Below are positions 22,441 to 33,553 of a stretch of 64,000 bases of DNA, in pieces. Position 1 is the first letter of the stretch; the number at the start of each line of letters is the position of its first letter. The stretch spans positions 5,479,991 to 5,543,990 of the forward strand of contig BSYO01000024.1 in the NCBI GenBank assembly GCA_033239525.1, read 5' to 3'. The position numbers and the translations under genes are program-made. A model generated the notes under the pieces. That model saw only the letters and a list, made by a program, of their open reading frames with translations, ran no database searches and was not told where the DNA came from. Origin of the DNA: Nepenthes gracilis (Eukaryota > Streptophyta > Magnoliopsida > Caryophyllales > Nepenthaceae).

Positions 22441-23580
22441 TTGTTATCTGAGCGGAGGGTTGATTCTTGGACAGCGGGCTCCTGACTTTGGGACAAAGGG
22501 TCGGTTTTGGGTTGGTGGGCTTGAGGCTCTAGAACGGAGGGTTCATGGGTTCGAGATGGAGGGCTCTTGTCTCTGGGATGGAGTGCTATTTGCTCCGGGA
22601 TGAAGTGCTCCTAACTCCATGACGGAGGGGTCGTGGCTCTGTAACAAAGAGCTCCTGGCTCTGGGATGGAGGGCTCATAGCTCCTGGACGGAGGGCTCCT
22701 AGCTTTGGGATGGAGTGCTATTGGCTCCGGGATGGAGTGCTATTGGCTCCGAGATGGAGGGCTCATAGTTCCTGGATAGAGGGCTCGTGCCTCCGAGATA
22801 GAGTGCTCGTACCTCCAGGACGGAGGGCTCTAGACTCCAAGACGGAGGGCTCTAGACTCCGGAACTGAGGGCTTGTGGCACCGGGACGGAGGGCTCGTGG
22901 CTTTGAGACGGAGGGCTCGTGGCTTCGAGACGGAGTTCTCCTGGGTCCTAGACTGAGGGCTCATGGCTCCAACACGAAATGCTCAGGCTCCGAGACGGAG
23001 TGCTTGTAGCTCTGGGATGGAGGGCTCTTAGTTCCCGACCAAAGGGCTTGTGGCTCCCGGACAAAGTGCTTCTGGCTTCGGGATGGAGTTCTCTTGGCTC
23101 CCCGACGAAGGGCTCCTATCTCCCGGACGGAGGGCTCGTGGCTGCGAGACGGAGTCCTCTTGGCTCTGGGATGGAAGGCTCTTGGCTCCATGACAGAGGG
23201 ATCGTAGCTTCGGGACAGAGTGCCCTTGGTTCCAAGATGGATTGCTCAAGGCTCCGAGATAAGGGGCTCGTGGCTCCAGGACGGAGTGTTCTAGGCTCTG
23301 GGATGGAGAGCTCTTGGCTTTTGGATGGAGGGCTCATGGCTCTGAGACTGAGGGCTCTTTGCTTCGGGACGGATGGCTCGTGGTTTTGAGACGGAGTGCT
23401 CCTGGCTCCAAGACGGAGGGCTCATGGCTTCGGGATGGAGGGCTCTTGGTTCCGAGAGGGAGGGCTCTAGGATCCGGGACAGAGGGCTCTTGGCTCCTCA
23501 GATGGAGACTCGTGGCTCCGAAATAGAGTGCTCTAGGTTCCAAGATGGAGGGCTCTTTGCTTCCAACGGAGGCCTACTCC
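22441..23580. repeat. 22-bp GC-rich minisatellite, array 1
   Basis: About 50 imperfect tandem copies of a 22-bp unit, roughly GGAGGGCTCATGGCTCCGAGAC. Because 22 is not a multiple of three, each frame gives a 22-residue protein repeat, which explains the open frames on both strands (such as 22979-23389); they have no independent coding evidence. Array composition (about 60% GC) contrasts sharply with the A/T filler to the left. Copied at 58600-59710. Confidence 0.85.
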
Positions 23581-23908
23581 TCAAAGGAAGGTAGGTCTCT
23601 TGGAAGGAGGAAAACTCCTGGCTAGAGAGTAAACCCCTTAGGCCCATAGTTGCTGGACCCATCACGGGAAAAATATTATTTTCGTCAAAACTTATGTAGA
23701 GCTTTTTCATATTTCTTTAAATGTGTAACATGCAATAAAATTATGGGCATGTAGTAAAATTTATGGGCATACATGAATTTTATTGTGTAATTTAGAAACA
23801 TACAAAATATTTGATATAGACATCAAAGATATATAGAAATTATATTTTAAAAATCACAGAAAATTATGTGATGTAGTGACTTGATATTGAATGACTTAAC
23901 TATTAATA
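23581..23908. other. Spacer unit after array 1, ending in 35 bp of LTR
   Basis: About 330 bp of non-repetitive sequence (CCTACTCCTCAAAGG, AAACCCCTTAGGCCCAT, then A/T-rich GGGCATGTAGTAAAATTTATG). It is a paralogue of 24985-25291. Its last bases, TGACTTGATATTGAATGACTTA (20 or so bases from about 23878), are the left terminus of the chromovirus LTR, cut off after about 35 bp where array 2 begins. So array, spacer and the LTR edge were duplicated together. Confidence 0.75.
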
Positions 23909-24984
23909 AAGTGCTCTTGCCTCCGGGACGGAGGGATCATGGCTCCCGGATGAAGTGTTCATACCTCTGAGATGGAGTGTTCCTGGCTTCGGGACGAAGT
24001 GCTCTCGACTTCGGGATGGAGGGCTCCTGAGTCCGGGATGGAGGGCTCCTGAGTCCGGGATGGAGGGCTCTAGGCTCCAAGATAGAGGACTCTTAGCTTC
24101 TCGATGGAGGACTCATGGCTATGGGATGGAGTGCTCATGGCTCCGAGACGGAAGGCTTGTGACTCCGAGATTGAGTGCTTGTGGCACTATGACTGAGGAC
24201 TTCTGAGCCCGGGACGAAGGGCTCATGACTATGGGATGGAGTGCTCCTAGCTCTGAGACGGAGGGCTCCTGGCTCTGGAATAGAGTGCTCATGGTTCCAT
24301 GATGGGATGCTCTTGACTCCAGGACGGAGGGCTCATGGCTCCCGACAAAGGTTCTTAGTTCTGAGACGAAAGGCTCGTGACTTTGGGATGAAGTGTTTGT
24401 TGCACCGAAATGGAGGGCTCCTGACTTTGAGACGGAGGGCTCATGACTCCGAGACGGAGGGCTCGTGTCTTTGAGACAAAGTTCTCCTGACTTCGAGATG
24501 GAATGCTTGTGGTTCCGAAATGGAGTGCGCCTTGCTCTGGGATAGAGAGCTCACGTCTCTAGGACGGAGGGCTCTTGGCTCTCCGATGGAGGGCTCGTGG
24601 GTCCTAAACGGAGTGCTCCTGTCTCTAGGACGGAGTTTTCCTGGCTCTTGGACGGAGGGCTCCTATCTCCTTGACGGAGAGCTCATGGCTGCAAGACGGA
24701 GTGCTCCTGGCTCCGAAACGGTGGGCTTGTGGTTTCGGGACGAAGTGCTTCAGTCTCCGAGATGGACAACTCAAGGTTCTGAGATGGGGGGCTCTTGGCT
24801 CCTGGACGGGGGGCTTGTGGCTCCAGGACGGAGGGCTTTTTTTTCCGGGACAGATGACTCGTGGTTTTGGGATGGATGACTCATAGCTTTGAGACGGAGT
24901 GCTTCTAACTCTAAGATGGAGGGCTCGTGGCTATGGGATAGAGTTCTCATGGTTCCAAAATGGAAGGCTCTTTGCTTCCAACGG
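23909..24984. repeat. 22-bp GC-rich minisatellite, array 2
   Basis: Same 22-bp unit as array 1, about 48 copies, beginning abruptly with AAAGTGCTCTTGCC directly after the truncated LTR edge. Copied at 60048-60900. ORFs inside are repeat shadows. Confidence 0.85.
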
Positions 24985-25291
24985 AGGCCTACTCTTCAAT
25001 GAAGAATAAAACTCCTAGAAGGAGGAAAACTTCTGACTAGTGGGTAAGCCCCTTAAGCCCATGGTTGCTGGACCCATCATGGGAAATATATTATCTTCAT
25101 CAAAACTTATGTAGAGCTTTTTCATATTTCCTCAAATGTGTAGCATGTAATAAAATTATGGGCATGTAGTAAAATTTATGGATATGTAGAAATTTTATGG
25201 TGTAATTTAGAAACATACAAAATATTTGATATGGATTTTAAAGATATGCAAAAATTGTATTTTAGAAATCACAGGAAATTATGTAATGTAG
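24985..25291. other. Spacer unit after array 2
   Basis: Paralogue of 23581-23880 and of 60901-61204. Contains TTGCTGGACCCATCATGGG and the A/T-rich GGGCATGTAGTAAAATTTATG word. It abuts the LTR at 25292. No coding potential seen. Confidence 0.65.
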
Positions 25292-25836
25292 TGACCTGAT
25301 ATTGAATGACTTAGCTATTAATGAAGAGAAAGAGACAAAGAGGTTGAGGATTTAGACAAAAGAGAAGAGGATACGGAGGAAGGTTTGAAAAAGAATGGAG
25401 AAATGAAATAAGAAAGAGATCAGACGAGAGAGAGAGGGGATAAGGATCATAATACTTTTCTCATTCTCTGTTACAATACTTGACAATTGGTACATGTAGT
25501 GTATTACAGTATCTCCAACTACTAACATTCTCATTCCCATCTTGATAAACTCGGACTAATGTAGCAAATTATTGATGTAGGACAAGCCTTGCTCTATTAT
25601 CGCTTTCTAACTACCTGTGGCTGCTTATAGCCTCTTCTTCAGCTGCCTATAGCCTCTTCCTCAATAGCCTGTGCTCATGCAAACTACTAACCATTTAGGA
25701 GTTCGTGCCTTCAAATGCTTTACTTGAGTACTAAAGCAATTCTCACTAGTGCAAAATGCTTTACCCGAGTACTAGTGCAAAATGCTTTACCTGAGCACTG
25801 GTGCAGTTTGTGCTGGTGCAAAGTCATTACATGATA
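25292..25836 (-). repeat. 3' LTR of the chromovirus
   Basis: Aligns with 30290-30720 but is about 110 bp longer, because of extra copies of a CAAATGCTTTACCCGAGTACT-like word at 25705-25810. On the minus strand the end is ATATCAGGTCA at 25292; the outer start is mutated (TATCATG for TGTCATG). A purine-rich tract with AAAAAGTG and GGAGAGGC (minus strand, 25837-25860) precedes it as a PPT candidate. Confidence 0.75.
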
Positions 25837-26034
25837 ATGCCTCTCCGTACACTTTTTGCTTGTCCTCAAGGAAAAAACTTGGAAACTGAGCCTTCATGAA
25901 TGATTCATCTACCCAAGCATCATCTTCTTCTAGCAGGTTGGTCCAGTGAACTTACGATTGTGTCACTTTTTAACCCTTCTGATTGATTATTTTGGAGTTA
26001 AGGATTCTAAAGGGACCTACAACTACTTCTTGAT

Positions 26035-27205
26035 TTTCATCTAAAGAGAATGATTGGTTAAGTGCAACCTGATGCCAGCCAATCTTCTCTTTTAACAAGG
26101 TGATATGAAAAATCAGATGAATTTGACATCTGCTGCCTGATCAAATTTGTATGCAACATCCCCTATCTTAGCTAAGACCTTGTATGGACCATAATATTTT
26201 CAAGACAACTTACAGAAGTTGAAAGCTGCGATTTGATCTTCTTAGATTAGCATATCTTTGCATCATATTTTGGGCTATAGCAAGTTTCTCCTTTAAGAAT
26301 TGAGACATTTGTTGTCATTGCCGCATTAAATCATCAACCGATGTCGCCAAGGGTGCTTTATCACCAAATTGCAATTGAGGAGGAGCAAAACCATACAGAG
26401 CTTGGAAGGCAATTGTCTTAAAAGTTTGATGATGAGTGGTATTATACCACTATTCAGCCAATACTAACCAATTATTCTAAGAGCTTGGTTTCTGTGCTAC
26501 CATGCATCTCAAGTATGTTTCAAGGTATTGATTGACACTTTCAGTTTGTCCATCGATTTTGGGACGGTATGAATGGCTCATGTGCAGCTTTGCTCCCATA
26601 CTATTTATCAAGGACTTCCAAAATAACTCAATAAACACTTTATCATGATAAGAGGCTATACTTACAAGCACACCATGGAGTTTAACAATATGATTTAGGA
26701 AAAGTTCAGCAATTTCGCTAGCTAAAAAAGGATAAAGTAGTAATAAGAAATGTCCATACTTTGTGAGTTGATCCACCACCACCAATGCAGTGTCTTTACC
26801 ATTAGATCTCGGTGATTCTTCAAGGAAATCCATTGATATATGTCTCCATGAATATAAAGGAATAGGAAGAGGTTGCAACAAACTCGAATAAGCTGCTCAA
26901 TTACTCCTATTTCTTTGACAAGTTTCACATGAGTTTACCATATCTTTGATTTGATTGAACTATTGCGACTAAAAGAAAAATTGTTGTGCCCTCTTATATG
27001 TTGTTATCACTCCTGAATGGCCTCCATAGCTGGATTCTTGTATAGCTAATAGGTGTCTTTGCCTCAAATCTATAAATTGGCTAATACACCATTTCCCTTT
27101 GTATTTTAGAAGACCCTTATCTATAGAGAAATGTGATTGCTCCACTGGTTTAGTCAATTTTGTAGCCATAATATTCGTGATCCAAGCATCTTTCTCATAA
27201 CTCAA
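26035..27205 (-). pseudogene. Integrase of the chromovirus, broken
   Basis: Inserts element cDNA into the genome. On the minus strand: an H2C2-type zinc-binding region within 26969-27205 (HLLAIQESSYGGHSGVITTYKR), then the rve core 26477-26881 with ISMDFLEESP, VVVDQLTKYGHFL and PKIDGQTESVNQYLE, then the GPY segment at about 26150-26200. The first Asp (MDF) and the Glu (QTESVN) of the DDE triad are present, but the second Asp position reads SYHDK where SDRDK is usual, so the triad is lost. Frames change between the zinc region and the core. The same Tyr is in the copy at 62314-62577. Confidence 0.8.
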
Positions 27206-27302
27206 CTAAATCTCCTTTTTACATGTAAGAACGATTATTGAAGTGGCTGCACAACTAACTTAAGTATCATTCATTCGATGTGATACTACATCTACAACAA
27301 TG

Positions 27303-27340
27303 TTGTACAGCACTTTTTTTTTTTTTTTTTTGTACAGCAC
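27303..27340 (-). mobile_element. Poly(T)-only insertion with 10-bp target duplication
   Basis: TGTACAGCAC occurs on both sides of a pure T-run of about 17 bases (T-run about 27314-27330). The paralogue lost this place to a different insertion. The pattern fits a LINE insertion truncated down to its poly(A) tail, on the minus strand. Confidence 0.65.
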
Positions 27341-27370
27341 ACCAATTGCTTTATTGATGTATGCCACAGG

Positions 27371-28671
27371 TCATCCCTTTTGCATAAGTATAGCTCTCAT
27401 ACCTTTGGTAGATGCATCCGTTTCAATTACAAAAAGTTGACTGATATCAGGAAGTTCCAGAACAAGGGCACTGATCTTTGCTTGCTTCAACTGTTGGAAA
27501 AATAGATCAGCCTCCTTGCCCCATTTGAAAGCATTTTTCTTCAATAAGTTTGTTAGAGGCTTACTAATTACTCCATAATTTTTCACAAACCTCATATAGT
27601 AGCTAGTTAAACTAAGAAATCCTCTCAAATCTTTGACATTGGAAGGTAGTGGCCATGATCACATAGCTTATATCTTGCTGGAATCTGTTGATATACCATG
27701 ACTGGATATAATAAGACCCAGGTTTTCCACCTTATTTTGTCCAAAATAACACTTGTTCTTCTTGGAAAAAAGAAAATGCTTTCTTAATGTGAGGAATACA
27801 AGTTTAAGGTATTCTTGATGGTATTCTAAGGAGGGGCTGTAAACTAATATGTCATTAAAAAAAATTAGTACAAACTTATGCAAATAGGGTTGAAAGATGT
27901 GGTTCACAGAATATTGAAAAGTGGCTAGGGCATGACTTTAAACTCATAATAACCATGATGGGTTTTAAGGGTTGTTTTATACATATCAGATTCATACATT
28001 CGAATTTGAAGGTATTCGGATCTCAAATTAAGTTTGGAAAATCGAGTAAATCATCTATGGTGGGGATTGGAAACTTATTGTTTATGGTAATGTCATTAAG
28101 TTGGCAATAATTTATACAAAGTCTTCCAGAGTTGTCTTTCTTTTTGACTTATAAGATGGGTGAAGCAAATGGACTAGTAATCGGCTGTATCAAAGAAGAT
28201 TCAATTATTTCAGCAATTTGACGTTCAATTTTATTCTTTTGATTGTGAGTATGACTTGGATTTTAAGTTGATCAGTTTATGATAAGGGACTAAGAGAATT
28301 TGATGATCAAAGGATATTTCAGGAGGTAGGCCACTTGGTTCCACAAAAATGTCCTGAAATTCAATGCGTGATTTTTTTATTAGAGTAATGTTGGATACTT
28401 GATCTTCATCAATAGAAAGATAGGGTAATTGTCCCACGAACTCTTCATCTGTGCTCTTTAGTTTACCAGCTTCTTTAGATGGTATATATTTCACTACAGC
28501 CTCCTCTTTATATCCATGCAACTCAATTTGTTGACCCCTTTTGCTGAAGCTGAGATTTAGTTGGTGATAATCAAAAAGAATTGGACTAAATGATTTCATC
28601 CAATATACTCCATAACATTGAGATCTACTATGAATGTGTGCCTTTGCATTGTCCAAACCAACCCCCAACAT
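27371..28671 (-). pseudogene. Chromovirus reverse transcriptase and RNase H, broken
   Basis: On the minus strand, 28231-28671 holds the protease-to-RT linker with EFQDIFVEPSGLPPEISFDHQI, the usual RT entry. The RT palm is at 27668-27907 (FVLIFFNDILVYS, where the catalytic box usually reads YxDD; the first Asp of the pair is Asn here) followed by SKKNKCYFGQNKVENLGLII. RNase H begins at 27371-27628 with GFLSLTSYYMRFVKNYG and FVIETDASTKGMRAILMQ. At least three frame changes separate the parts. The catalytic box substitution means it would be inactive even without the stops. Confidence 0.8.
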
Positions 28672-28802
28672 TTACCTTCGTTGATAATTTTGCTACCATT
28701 GGCCACTGTCGCTCAAAGAGGTGGAGTATTAGTCAATACTCCTTTAGCTTTTTGCACTACTTTTTGCTCTCCTCTATTCCATGCTTCTCTGCTCCTGATT
28801 CT

Positions 28803-29199
28803 GCAGTAAAGGATACTTTTTTTTTTTGTAAGTAAGTATTTTGGATTAATGGGAGAAAAATAGTACAAAAAAATATGTTTATCTCCAAGTATTTTGACTT
28901 GAAGATAAAACATAAGACGCTAGGGCATACCCCGAGCGGACAGTACATCTGAATATACAAAAAGGCCTCTAGGAGGACAACGTTTACCGAAAACGACACA
29001 ATATGACATTTCCATCATAAACAAAATTGAACATAGCATGTATAAGCTGACACATATAATCGGTATGCTCCAGCTCCGAGACCAGCATACCATCTTCGGC
29101 TGTTAAACATAGCAGCAGCATACAAAGCAGCAGCAGCACCATCTTCCATCCGGAACTACTGATGCATCTCAGCAGCATACAAAGCAGTAAAGGATACTT
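28803..29199 (-). mobile_element. LINE tail insertion with 16-bp TSD
   Basis: GCAGTAAAGGATACTT occurs at 28803-28818 and 29184-29199. The insert starts on the plus strand with poly(T) and GTAAGTAAGTATTTTGG, the reverse complement of the LINE family end, and continues with CTAGGGCATACCCCGAGC and a 250-bp CAGCAG-rich piece. About 365 bp long, minus strand, no coding region. It splits the gag/PR region of the chromovirus. Confidence 0.85.
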
Positions 29200-30289
29200 G
29201 TATTGGTGATAACTATTGTCATTGGTTGTTTTAAATTTGCCCCGACTACCTTCCGTTTTATTAGGAAGACTTCACATTAGTTATTTGAACTGCACTTTGG
29301 GCTTCTTGTTCATTGCTTCTAAATACTATTCTAGCAATCTCGCCAACTCAAAAGTCTCTTCTAAAGAGCTAGGATTGTGTAACTTGACCATGGTACGATT
29401 TTCTCCTTGAGTCCACTAAGAAAGTTAGAAAAGAAGTAAGATTTCGTGAGTAAACTAGGATAAGAGCTGACCATCCAAGACTTCAAATCTTCAAACTTTT
29501 CTTGATAATTTTTCACATCAATTGTTTATTACAACTTGTTGAATTATTCGACTACATCAGATGCTAAGCAATCCCCAAATCTTTTACATAGATCACCTTT
29601 AAACATCTCCCATGTTAGATTTAGATTGTGAACCCAATGACCTTGATTATATAGTGGTCTATTTTGCCTTCCAAATGTTGTCAAATATTTACTATCTTTT
29701 AATCCAAGACAAATTGCAAGGAGGATAATGGACATCTCAATTCTTGGAGGACTACTACATTTATTCTTCCCTTTAACTATTAGAATGTTGTTTAAAGAAT
29801 AGCCTTGAGTTCTGATCTTAAAATTGCTATAAAATCAGGTGTTCATAATAAAATCTAGTTTTCTACCTGAATCTAAGATGAATACAATTCTCCATTTCTT
29901 GAGTTCATCAATCCTTTAGTTTAAAATTTAAAATAATAAATATTTTAAATAAAATATAAAAAAATTATATAAAAGATAAAACATCTTGTGAATAAGAAAA
30001 ATAACAATCAAACAAAAAGAATCTTTGGACGTTAGTAACTGCCTCACATCCTCCAAAAATCTTGAAATTGATTCTCTTGCTCAACTATTCTTGAAATTTT
30101 CTTATCCTAGACAATGGAGAAATAAAAAGCTTATCGTTCACTTGTTACATTATGCTTTCTTGAATCTCCTGCTGCCAGTGTTGCATTTAATCTTCCAAAC
30201 TGTTTCTCTGGCACATCATAGTTGTGAGTTGAACAATTTTGTTGAAGGATGCTTGTTACTAGTTGAGGAAAGACCTCTTTGTGGAGCAA
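29200..30289 (-). pseudogene. Chromovirus gag and leader, broken
   Basis: Minus-strand 29544-29735 reads QGHWVHNLNLTWEMFKGDLCKRFG, the Retrotrans_gag core. The C-terminal part (29380-29540) and the N-terminal part (29740-30020) follow the copy at 1-760, except that 29643-30022 is a fine mosaic (separate entry). No zinc knuckle is recognisable. Leader at 30030-30289 matches 670-953. Confidence 0.65.
29643..30022. other. Mosaic patch interleaving two source sequences
   Basis: Short blocks match the gag copy at 253-662 (CTTCCAAATG, ATATTTACTA, TCAATTCTTGGAGGA, GCCTTGAGTTCTGATCTT, AAGATGAATACAATTCTCCA) and alternate with blocks matching 31466-31830 (TTGATTATATAGTGGTCTAT, GGAGGATAAT, GTTGTTTAAAGAATAG, TTCATAATAAAATCTAGTTT, AATAAGAAAAATAACAATCA). 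Both sources are collinear with the patch. See findings. Confidence 0.7.
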
Positions 30290-30720
30290 TGACTTGATAT
30301 TGAATGAATTAGCTGTGAATAAAGAGAAAGAGATGAAGAGGGTGGGGATTTAGACCAAGGAGAAGGGAAAACAGATGAAGGTTTGAGAAAGAGAGGAGAA
30401 ATGAAACTGGGAAAGAGATCAGACGAGAGTGAGGGGACAAGGATCATAATACTTTTCTCCTTCTCAGTCACAATGCTTGACAATTGGTACATATAGTGTA
30501 TCCCATCCTAACAAACTGGAACTAATGCAGCTAATTATTGATACAGGATGTGCCTTGCTCTATAACTACTTCCTAACTGCATGTGGCTGCTTATAGCCTA
30601 TTCATTAATTGCCCATAGCCTCTTCTTCAACTGCCTGTGCTGGAACAAGCTGCTAACTATTTAGGAACTGCTGCCTTCAAATGCTTTCCCCAAGTACTGA
30701 TGCAAAGCCCTTACATGACA
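30290..30720 (-). repeat. 5' LTR of the chromovirus
   Basis: 431 bp, minus-strand ends TGTCATGTAAGGG and ATATCAAGTCA. Its next bases inward on the minus strand (TTGCTCCACAAAGAGG) stand at the PBS position but I do not recognise the tRNA. The ORF 30259-30492 is LTR sequence. Confidence 0.75.
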
Positions 30721-32268
30721 AATTAACATAATTTATATAGTTTTTAACATTTTCTTACAAGTAGATAACATGTATTTATATAGAATTTAACAACAAACAT
30801 GAATATATATGACGGATTTAAAGACATGCAAGAGCATTAAATAGAAATCTAGCATATAAATATAATTTGTATGGATTTAAAACATATATTTATTAGTTAA
30901 GTATGAAATTAAGATATGCATGAGTATTTAAAATAAAAATATATATAGAAATTGATAAAAAGATATGTAATGCATTTACATTTACTTGATTGTGCCTAAA
31001 GATCTTTTGATTTCTCTTTAGTTTTTTCTTGACCTTCTTTCTCTCTTCTTCTCTTTCTTTTCCTCTTCTCTTTCTCTCTTTCCTCTCAAAAATCAACTTA
31101 GAATGACCAAAATTAACTAAGGGTCCTATTGGTAGAAAATTAATGTATATGCACCAGTTAAGCGTAGACACTAAGACATAACTCATTCCACACACAAGTA
31201 TTCCTCATGCACTAATATTTTATTCATCAAGTGTGGATATTCTATCTAAGATGCACAAAATTGCCCCAGAGGTGTCCATCGGGTGTATGTACACTATATA
31301 AAATACGCATGAATATGGGTTAGGTACATTTCAAGTACTACTAAGCCTAATTTATTCATGTCTAAAACTTAAGATTGACAAATAGGTATTTTAGTAGTAT
31401 TCTCTATTTATTAGGTGTCCTCCACTTATTTTTACCTCCGAAATAATTATTTATTATGCTTCCATTTGATTATATAGTGGTCTATTTAAACTTCGGTATG
31501 TTGTCACAAAGCTGTCTTTTGATACACAAATCTGCTAGGAGGATAATAGACATCTCAAGTAAGGGACTACTACAGCAGCAGTGACTTTAACTATCTCAGT
31601 GTTGTTTAAAGAATAGAAATTAGATAGTAAAATAGTATAAAATCAGAGAGTTCATAATAAAATCTAGTTTTCTACCTCCTCTAAGATTGACATAAAAATT
31701 TTGTTGAGTTCATCAAAAGTGGTAGTTTAAAATTAAAATAATAAATAATAAATAAAATATAAAAAAAAAATTATATACAAAAGATAAAACATCAAGTGAA
31801 TAAGAAAAATAACAATCAAACAAAAAGAATGAAGTAACAGTAAGTGAGGAAAAAAAAATAAATTGATAAAAATGTAACATAAAAAAATAAAAATTTTAAG
31901 AAATAATTTAAAAATAAAATAAAAGATGTAAATTAAAAATAAATGGAAAGAAAATTCAATAGGAAAAGATTGAAAATAATTTTTTTAAAAAAATAAAAAT
32001 AAAACCTGAAAAAATACAAATTCAAAAATGTTTATTTTGAAAGATAAAAAAATAAATGATAAAGTATAAAAAATACGAAAATGAAGAAAATAAGAAATAA
32101 CATAAAAAAATTAAAATATAAATATGGTAAAGAAAAAGGCATGATAAAAAAAATCAAATAATAAAAAAGTTAAAAGATAAAAAGAAAATATAAGAGATTG
32201 AAAAGTGATTGAGAATGAGATATAGTATAAAAAAGATTTTATAGAAAAAGCTATTTTGAAAATAAAAT
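30721..32268. other. A/T-rich flank, no gene
   Basis: 30721-30980 matches 1384-2660 without the LINE. 30980-31460 contains a C/T-rich run (TCTTTCTCTCTTC, 31030-31085). 31466-31830 is the second source of the mosaic at 29643-30022. 31830-32268 is A-rich filler like the cores elsewhere. No coding region is supported; ORF 30893-31195 has no domain. Confidence 0.55.
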
Positions 32269-33191
32269 TGACGGGTCTGGTACGGAACTGGGTTAGGATC
32301 AACGAAACCTAACTAAAAGAACACGGGTCCACCAACAGAATGACCCAGGCCTAGCTACGGCGTCCCAAAGAATCCAAAGGCCCACCTAACACTCCAGATA
32401 ATCAGCCAATCAGCGCACGCACCAGCCTGCAGAGATGATCGCAGGCGGCAGGCGCCGACTTAGGAGATACCAACCAATGGAAGATGAGGTCAACGCTAAC
32501 AAATTGCAGTATACGCCGCTTTCATAGCCACTCAACTAATCTAAATACGGTCAGTAGGCCCGCTTGACGTTGCTCACGTCGTACGACAGTCTCTTGGCCT
32601 CCACAAGGCAACAACTGATACAGTTGGCCACATCGCTAGTGCGCAGCGGTCGACGAATCCTGACAAGCCATTTGTCGAAAATTACAAATACTCTCTCTTG
32701 CTAAGGAGAGAGGGACCAATTCTGGAACCATTCCAACTCCCCAAAGAGAGCCCAAACGGTGACCAAAGATCAAATACTCAATGCATCACCCAGAGCTCAA
32801 GGCTTTGATGAGAAAGAACCGACTCTCTTCTCTCAAGCCATCACTACTTCATGACGGTGATAGTGAGCCACCCATAGCGATGCAACCTTCGGAGCCCAGA
32901 CCTCTATGTACATCTCTCTCACACTCCCCTCACTCGTGTATCTTTACATTCTCATTATGCTTATATCCACGTGTGCTTCTTTCCATTCATTGTGAAAGTT
33001 TTCTGACTTGAGCGTCGAAGTATTTACAGTGAAACAACATTCCGCTGTACTCTGACCTCTTGTTTGTAGTTTGTGGTGTATAGATTCCAGGTTAACAGCG
33101 ATAGAGGCTGGACTCCATCCAGTTCAACCTGTAGCGAAAGATTAGAAAGCCCTCTAATCCGTACTACTACCTAAAAACCAAGGACGCATCA
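32269..33191 (+). repeat. Complete Tat-like LTR (plus orientation)
   Basis: Starts TGACGGGTCTGGTACGG and ends GGACGCATCA, 923 bp. GC content is near 48%, so it stands out from the filler. The part 32729-33191 is nearly identical to 2677-3134. The conserved TTGAGCGTCGAAGT word is at about 33009. A PBS-like TTTGCACTGTCCGTAGG follows at 33192. No second LTR in the same orientation is present nearby, so this is not a complete element. Confidence 0.65.
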
Positions 33192-33553
33192 TTTGCACTG
33201 TCCGTAGGAACGACGAAAAAAGTCTAACCACTAGTCCCAACGTTTATTCTTTCATCCCAGAGATGGTCAACACTAGAGTGCAGGCTAGCGCATCAGCGAT
33301 GGACACTGCCGCCTGCGGTGACGACCCCTCAATGGGTAGTCGTGATGGTGAGCAGCCCGAGCCTGACATGCGCAAACTGGCTATAGACATAGACGACATG
33401 AAGCAGATGTTTAAATCATTGTGCGCTCGCGTCGAAGTGCAATGGCTGGGAACCATTCCCTCGGATCCCCAAGCATTGACCTCCAAGCGTAAGAAACCCA
33501 GGAGGAAGGCTCTAGCAGCAAGGACAATTAGGCCTGACTACGCTGAGGCCTAG
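33192..33553 (+). pseudogene. Tat-like leader and gag N-terminal fragment
   Basis: ORF 33263-33553 starts MVNTRVQASASAMDTAACGDD and contains MRKLAIDIDDMKQMFKSLCA; it is a close copy of 3206-3496 and ends at the same stop. The core gag domain is missing. Conservation of the stop in both copies shows the truncation predates the duplication. Confidence 0.6.

Larger units (their letters stand above)
25292..30720 (-). mobile_element. Chromovirus LTR retrotransposon, minus strand, degenerate
   Basis: Ty3/gypsy element with both LTRs (25292-25836 and 30290-30720) and, in minus-strand order, leader, gag, PR/RT/RNase H and integrase. The integrase text LQPLPIPLYSWRHISMDF and the GPYKVLAKIGDVAYKF segment resemble the Reina/Galadriel-type chromoviruses; no chromodomain is visible after them. 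Every domain is interrupted by stops. It carries a LINE tail (28803-29199) and a poly(T) insert with TSD (27303-27340). No matching 5-bp TSD is obvious around the LTRs. A partial second copy is at 61205-64000 and a third at 1-1383. Confidence 0.8.

Noticed and set aside
22979..23389. Open reading frames of over 130 codons in the 22-bp arrays
   Set aside because: Period 22 gives long open frames on both strands with 22-residue repeats; no start context, domain or conservation of protein over DNA.
22441..25000. Regularly spaced repeats that might suggest a CRISPR array
   Set aside because: Units are contiguous 22-bp tandem copies without unique spacers, and the context is a plant retrotransposon.
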